NCBI RefSeq assembly: GCF_003173055.1
Contig: NZ_QGLF01000002.1
Span: forward strand, 496,322-560,321
Reading direction: 5' to 3'
DNA length: 64,000 nt
Origin: Zavarzinia compransoris
GTDB taxonomy: Bacteria > Pseudomonadota > Alphaproteobacteria > Zavarziniales > Zavarziniaceae
This document shows positions 60,476 to 64,000 of this stretch, in pieces. How positions within the stretch are numbered: position 1 is the first letter of the stretch; each line of letters begins with the position of its first letter. The notes below the pieces were generated by a model. It was not told the origin of the DNA and ran no database searches. It worked only from the letters and a program-made list of their open reading frames with translations. A program made the translations under genes and the position numbers.

Positions 60476-61774
60476 ATGAACAGCCATGTTGCCGCCCGCC
60501 CACCGGCCGTGCCGGCCGGGCCGATCGAAAGGCCGATCGACTGGGACGCCCTGATCGAGGCCGACCGCGTCCACGGCTCGCTCTATACCGATCCGGCGAT
60601 CTATGCTTTGGAACTGGAGCGGATCTGGCGCCGGACCTGGGTCTATGTCGGCCATGAGAGCGAAGTGCCCAAGCCCTTCGATTATGTCATGAAGTCGGTC
60701 GGGCCCGAGCCCGTGCTGATGATCCGGGGCCGCGACGGCAAGGTCGGCCTGCTGCACAACCGCTGCCCGCACCGGGGCAACCATGTCTGCGTTTCGGAAC
60801 GGGGCACGGCGCGCAGTTTCACCTGTCCCTATCACGGCTGGACCTTCAACGCCGACGGCAGCATGCGCGGCATGCCCTTCCCCTCGGGTTACGAGGGGGT
60901 GGACCGGGAGGGGCTCGGCCTCGGCCGGGTGGCGCGGGTCGAGGCTTATCGCGGCTTCGTCTTCGCCTCCATGGCGGCCGAGGGGCCGAGCCTGGACGAG
61001 CACCTGGGGGCCGCCAAGGGCATCATCGATGAGGTGTGCCGCAATTCGCCGACCGGCGAGGTGGAACTGACCTGCGGCTTCCTGAAGCACAAGGTGAAGG
61101 CGAACTGGAAATTCGTGGTCGAGAACGAGACCGACGGCTACCACCCCGGTTTCGTCCATTCCTCGATCTTCCAGGTCTCGGGCAGCCGCATCACCGAACT
61201 CTATGGCGACAAGTCCCTGTCGCTGGCGCGCTATCTCGGCAACGGCCATACCGAGATCGATCTCCGGCCCGAATTCCGCAAGCGCGCCGAACCCTTGAGC
61301 TGGTTCGGCACCACCCCGGCCCGCCTGCCCGACTATGTCGCCCGTATGAACGAGGCTTACGGCGAGGACAAGGCGCGCGAGATCATGATCGACGGCGTGC
61401 CCCACGTCATGATCTACCCCAATCTCTTCATCGCCGAGATCCAGCTGTTCTCGATCCAGCCGCTGGCGGTCGACCAGACCGTGCAGCATGTGACCGCGCT
61501 CCAGTTCAAGGGCGCGCCCGACATCAACCGCCGCCTGCGCCAGCAGACCATGGGCTCGGTCGGGCCGGCCGGCTTCCTGCTTGCCGACGATGCGGTGATG
61601 TACGAGGGGACGCAGATCGGCGTCGGCCTGTCCAATCCCGAATGGCTCTACATCGGGCGGGGCCGCCACCGCGAGCGCCAGGACGAACAGGGTTACCTCG
61701 TCGGCTGCGCCACCGACGAGACCACGACCCGCGGCATCTGGCGCCACTATCGTTCGCTGATGGAGGCCGCGTGA
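60476..61774 (+). CDS. Rieske ring-hydroxylating oxygenase, alpha subunit
   Basis: A 432-residue oxygenase subunit. The Rieske [2Fe-2S] ligands are Cys97-x-His99 and Cys117-x2-His120 (RCPHRGNH and TCPYHGW). The mononuclear iron site is in ENETDGYHPGFVH (His223, His228, bridging Asp220). It needs electrons from a reductase and ferredoxin that are not in this window. With its beta subunit it would dihydroxylate or monooxygenate an aromatic or related ring. Repressible by the adjacent TetR through the operator in its promoter. The final TGA overlaps the next ATG. Confidence 0.93.
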   Translation: MNSHVAARPPAVPAGPIERPIDWDALIEADRVHGSLYTDPAIYALELERIWRRTWVYVGHESEVPKPFDYVMKSVGPEPVLMIRGRDGKVGLLHNRCPHRGNHVCVSERGTARSFTCPYHGWTFNADGSMRGMPFPSGYEGVDREGLGLGRVARVEAYRGFVFASMAAEGPSLDEHLGAAKGIIDEVCRNSPTGEVELTCGFLKHKVKANWKFVVENETDGYHPGFVHSSIFQVSGSRITELYGDKSLSLARYLGNGHTEIDLRPEFRKRAEPLSWFGTTPARLPDYVARMNEAYGEDKAREIMIDGVPHVMIYPNLFIAEIQLFSIQPLAVDQTVQHVTALQFKGAPDINRRLRQQTMGSVGPAGFLLADDAVMYEGTQIGVGLSNPEWLYIGRGRHRERQDEQGYLVGCATDETTTRGIWRHYRSLMEAA

Positions 61775-62265
61775 TGCCGGTCGGGACCCAGGATTTCGCC
61801 TTGCTGCAGGATGTCGGCCAGTTCATCTACCGCGAGGCCCGCTTGCAGGACGAGCATCGTTACGCCGACTGGGAGGCGCTTTGGGCCGACGACGGCATCT
61901 ATTGGGTGCCGGCCAACGGTGACGGCGGCAATCCCGAGATGGAAATGTCGATCCTTTACGACAACCGCTCGCGCATCGGCCTGCGCGTGCGCCAGCTCAT
62001 GACCGGGCGGCGCTACAGCCAGACGCCGAAGTCGCGCCTGCGCCGGCTCATCTCCAATATCGAGATCCTGGAGACGGCGGGGGATACGGTCACCGCCGGC
62101 TGCAACGCCTTCATCTATGAATCGAACATCAAGGGCGAGACCCTGTGGGCCGCCCGCAACGACTATGTCCTGCGGCGGGAGGCGGACGGTTTCCGCATGG
62201 TCCTGAAGAAGGTCGTCCTGGTGAACAATGCGGAGCCCCTCTACAACCTCGCCTTCCTGGTCTGA
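61774..62265 (+). CDS. Ring-hydroxylating oxygenase, beta subunit
   Basis: A 163-residue small subunit with the SnoaL/NTF2-like fold typical of dioxygenase beta chains: YREARLQDEHRYADWEALW, YWVPANGDG, LYDNRSRIGLRV and a VLRREADGFRMVLKKVVLVN C-terminal strand. The ATG overlaps the alpha-subunit stop by one base, so the two are made together. It has a structural role and affects substrate choice. Confidence 0.92.
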   Translation: MPVGTQDFALLQDVGQFIYREARLQDEHRYADWEALWADDGIYWVPANGDGGNPEMEMSILYDNRSRIGLRVRQLMTGRRYSQTPKSRLRRLISNIEILETAGDTVTAGCNAFIYESNIKGETLWAARNDYVLRREADGFRMVLKKVVLVNNAEPLYNLAFLV

Positions 62266-62319
62266 CCGGGGACGCGGGGCCGCCCGCCGTGTTAGGATGG
62301 CGGAAAAGCGGAGGATAAC

Positions 62320-62709
62320 ATGCAGCCCGAACCCCTCACCCGTTGGCTCGCCCTGTTCGAGGGCGGCGACATGGCCGCCCTCGACACCATCCTGGCGGAG
62401 GACGCGGTGTTCCAGTCGCCGGTCGTCCACACCCCCCAGGCGGGCAAGGCGATCACCACGAAATATCTGGCGACCGCGCATAAGGTGCTGGCGAATGGGA
62501 GTTTCACCTATCGGAACAGCTGGTGGAACGACGATTCGGCGGTGCTCGAATTCGAGACCGTGATCGACGGCATCACCATCAACGGCATCGACATGTTCCG
62601 CTGGAACGCCGAAGGCCGGATCACCGATTTCAAGGTGATGATCCGGCCCCTCAAGGCGATCAACCTGGTGCACGGCCTGATGCGCGACGCCCTGATGGCG
62701 GCGGCCTGA
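62320..62709 (+). CDS. SnoaL-like/NTF2-fold protein
   Basis: A 129-residue cone-fold protein (LTRWLALFEGGDMAALDTIL ... EDAVFQSPV ... GITINGIDMFRWNAEGRITDFKVMIRPL) of the nuclear-transport-factor-2-like group. Members include ketosteroid-type isomerases and cyclases, but many have unknown roles. It lies 54 bp after the oxygenase beta gene and is probably in the same operon. It might isomerise or hydrate the oxygenase product. Confidence 0.82.
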   Translation: MQPEPLTRWLALFEGGDMAALDTILAEDAVFQSPVVHTPQAGKAITTKYLATAHKVLANGSFTYRNSWWNDDSAVLEFETVIDGITINGIDMFRWNAEGRITDFKVMIRPLKAINLVHGLMRDALMAAA

Positions 62710-62712
62710 GCC

Positions 62713-64000
62713 TCAGGCGGCGGCGGCGATCATCGCCGCCGCCTTTTCCGCGATCATGATCACCGGCGCATTGGTATTGCCGGAAATCAGGGTCGGCATG
62801 ATCGAGGCATCGACGACGCGCAGCCCGCCGATACCGCGGACCTTCAGGTCGGGATCGACCACGGCATCGGGATCGCTGCCCATGCGGGCGGTGCCGACCG
62901 GGTGATAGGCGCTTTCCGCCCGGGCCCGGATGTAATCGGCCAGCGCCGCCCGGCCGCTGACCTCGGCGCCGGGGCGGATTTCCCGCCCGCGATAGCCGTC
63001 GAAGGCCCGGGCGGCGAAAATATCCCGGGCGATGCGGATGCTTTCGATCATGCAGTCCAGGTCTTCCGCCGCCTCCAGGTAATTCGGCTGGAGCAGGGGC
63101 GCGGCCAGGGGATCGGCCGAGCGCAGGGCCAGATACCCGCGCGAGGCCGGCCGGGTCGGGTAGAAGTCGATCTGCGAGCCCTTGGCCCCCAGGTGCTGGC
63201 GGCCGTGGTCGACGGCAAGGCTGGACAGGTGGAAGCACTGGAGGTCCGGCGCCTCCAGGCCGGGGCGCGAGGCGGCATAGCCGCCCGCCTCGAAGCCGTG
63301 GCTCGCCCCCGGTCCCTTGCGGCGAAGGATATAGCGCGCCAGCGTCATGACCTGGCCCCAGGGGCCGAGCAATTCGTCATAGGAAAGGCCGGCCGGGCAA
63401 TCGCAATAGACGCCGATGCCGAGGTGATCCTGCAGGTTCCGGCCGACCCCCGGCAGGTCGTGCGCGACGGCGATGCCGTGGCGGCGCAAGTCGTCGGCCG
63501 GGCCGATGCCGGAGAGCAGCAGCAGCTGGGGCGAATTGATCGCCCCGCCGGCCAGCAGGACTTCCCGTGACGCGCGGATGGTCTCGCGCCGGCGCCCGCG
63601 CGCCACCTCGACGCCGGTGGCGCGGCCGCCCTCGATCAGCACCCTGGTCGCCTGGGCGCGGGTGATGACGGTCAGGTTGGGGCGCGCCTGCGCCGGGGCC
63701 AGGAAGGCGCGGGCGGTCGACCAGCGGCGGTTGTCCTTGCAGGTGCGCTGATAGGGGCCGAGGCCGAGCAGGTGGTCGCCGTCGTTGAAATCCGGGCTGC
63801 GCGGCAGGCCGGCCTCTTCGCCCGCGGCGAAGAAGATCTCGGTCAGCGGGTTGGGCTCGGCGTAATCCTGGACGTTCAAGGGGCCGCCCAGGCCGTGGGC
63901 GTCGCTGGCGCCGCGCTCGTTGTGTTCGGAGCGTTTGAAATAGGGCAGCACCTCGTCCCACGACCAGCCGCGGCAGCCGGCCTGGGCCCAGCTGTCGTAA
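62713..64000 (-). CDS. GMC oxidoreductase, N-terminus beyond window
   Basis: An FAD-dependent glucose-methanol-choline oxidoreductase, 429 codons visible. The frame is open to the window edge; upstream codons spell YDSWAQAGCRGWSWDEVLPYF, the normal GMC region before residue 100, so the FAD-binding start is missing. Visible marks: LLAGGAINSPQLLLLSGIGP (signature 2), the active-site His in SAYHPVGTARMG, and VDASIMPTLISGNTNAPVIMIAEKAA with the final Asn position. It is convergent with the SnoaL-like gene (3-bp gap) and probably oxidises an alcohol in the same pathway. Confidence 0.9.
   Translation of the reverse strand, partial: YDSWAQAGCRGWSWDEVLPYFKRSEHNERGASDAHGLGGPLNVQDYAEPNPLTEIFFAAGEEAGLPRSPDFNDGDHLLGLGPYQRTCKDNRRWSTARAFLAPAQARPNLTVITRAQATRVLIEGGRATGVEVARGRRRETIRASREVLLAGGAINSPQLLLLSGIGPADDLRRHGIAVAHDLPGVGRNLQDHLGIGVYCDCPAGLSYDELLGPWGQVMTLARYILRRKGPGASHGFEAGGYAASRPGLEAPDLQCFHLSSLAVDHGRQHLGAKGSQIDFYPTRPASRGYLALRSADPLAAPLLQPNYLEAAEDLDCMIESIRIARDIFAARAFDGYRGREIRPGAEVSGRAALADYIRARAESAYHPVGTARMGSDPDAVVDPDLKVRGIGGLRVVDASIMPTLISGNTNAPVIMIAEKAAAMIAAAA

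Overview
The window is very GC-rich DNA with tightly packed genes, frequent ATGA-type stop/start overlaps and several GTG/TTG starts. Gene content (glutathione synthetase, a MocR regulator beside a DUF1127 protein, rsmB-rpe-heparinase II/III order, LpoA/LppC-like lipoprotein next to rsmI-yraN, CoA-thioester and Rieske catabolism) suggests an alphaproteobacterium, probably Rhodospirillales-like; this is inference from gene order and composition, not a database result. I saw no tRNA, rRNA, CRISPR array, transposase or integrase.

Left part (1-23.7 kb): mostly chromosomal core and regulatory genes. It holds the 3' end of tam, a TetR/nitronate-monooxygenase pair, a PF10118 metal-dependent hydrolase, a crotonase, PhzF and DUF1127 divergent from a MocR regulator, a soluble chemoreceptor coupled to a separate PAS protein, gshB, a SirB1-type protein, a BON lipoprotein, yraN-rsmI divergent from an LpoA-like lipoprotein, an RsbQ-like hydrolase coupled to a GAF/PAS-GGDEF cyclase, and htpX, rsmB, rpe, heparinase, asd and a THUMP-type methyltransferase.

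Centre (23.7-49.5 kb): the remarkable region. Fifteen minus-strand genes run from a 2924-residue Tc-toxin A-like protein, through a Hint-domain protein, a small Cys-rich protein and a UDP-glucuronate-decarboxylase-like enzyme, into a translationally coupled block. That block encodes a sugar-phosphate cyclase with 2-deoxy-scyllo-inosose (DOI) synthase-type motifs fused to a GT2 glycosyltransferase, two SPASM radical-SAM enzymes, another GT2, three methyltransferases, a GT4-PIG-L deacetylase fusion, a GT4, a DOI-aminotransferase-like StrS enzyme and an aldo/keto reductase. Together these match the enzyme types needed to build an aminoglycoside-like pseudosaccharide: cyclise glucose-6-P, transaminate, oxidise, transaminate again, glycosylate with an N-acetyl sugar, deacetylate, methylate. 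No transporter or recognisable resistance gene is present, so the product may be a cell-associated glycan or a protein modification rather than a secreted antibiotic.

Right part (49.8-64 kb): catabolic genes. They are a phytoene-desaturase-like flavoprotein, then a co-directional CoA-ester set (crotonase, SDR, esterase, HMG-CoA-synthase-like/DUF35 fusion, SCP-x-type thiolase, second crotonase, two-domain 3-hydroxyacyl-CoA dehydrogenase). A TetR-controlled Rieske oxygenase alpha/beta pair follows, with a SnoaL-like protein, a PaaF-like crotonase and a GMC oxidoreductase cut off by the window end. The TetR control region has two matching 22-bp operators and a separate perfect 40-bp palindrome.
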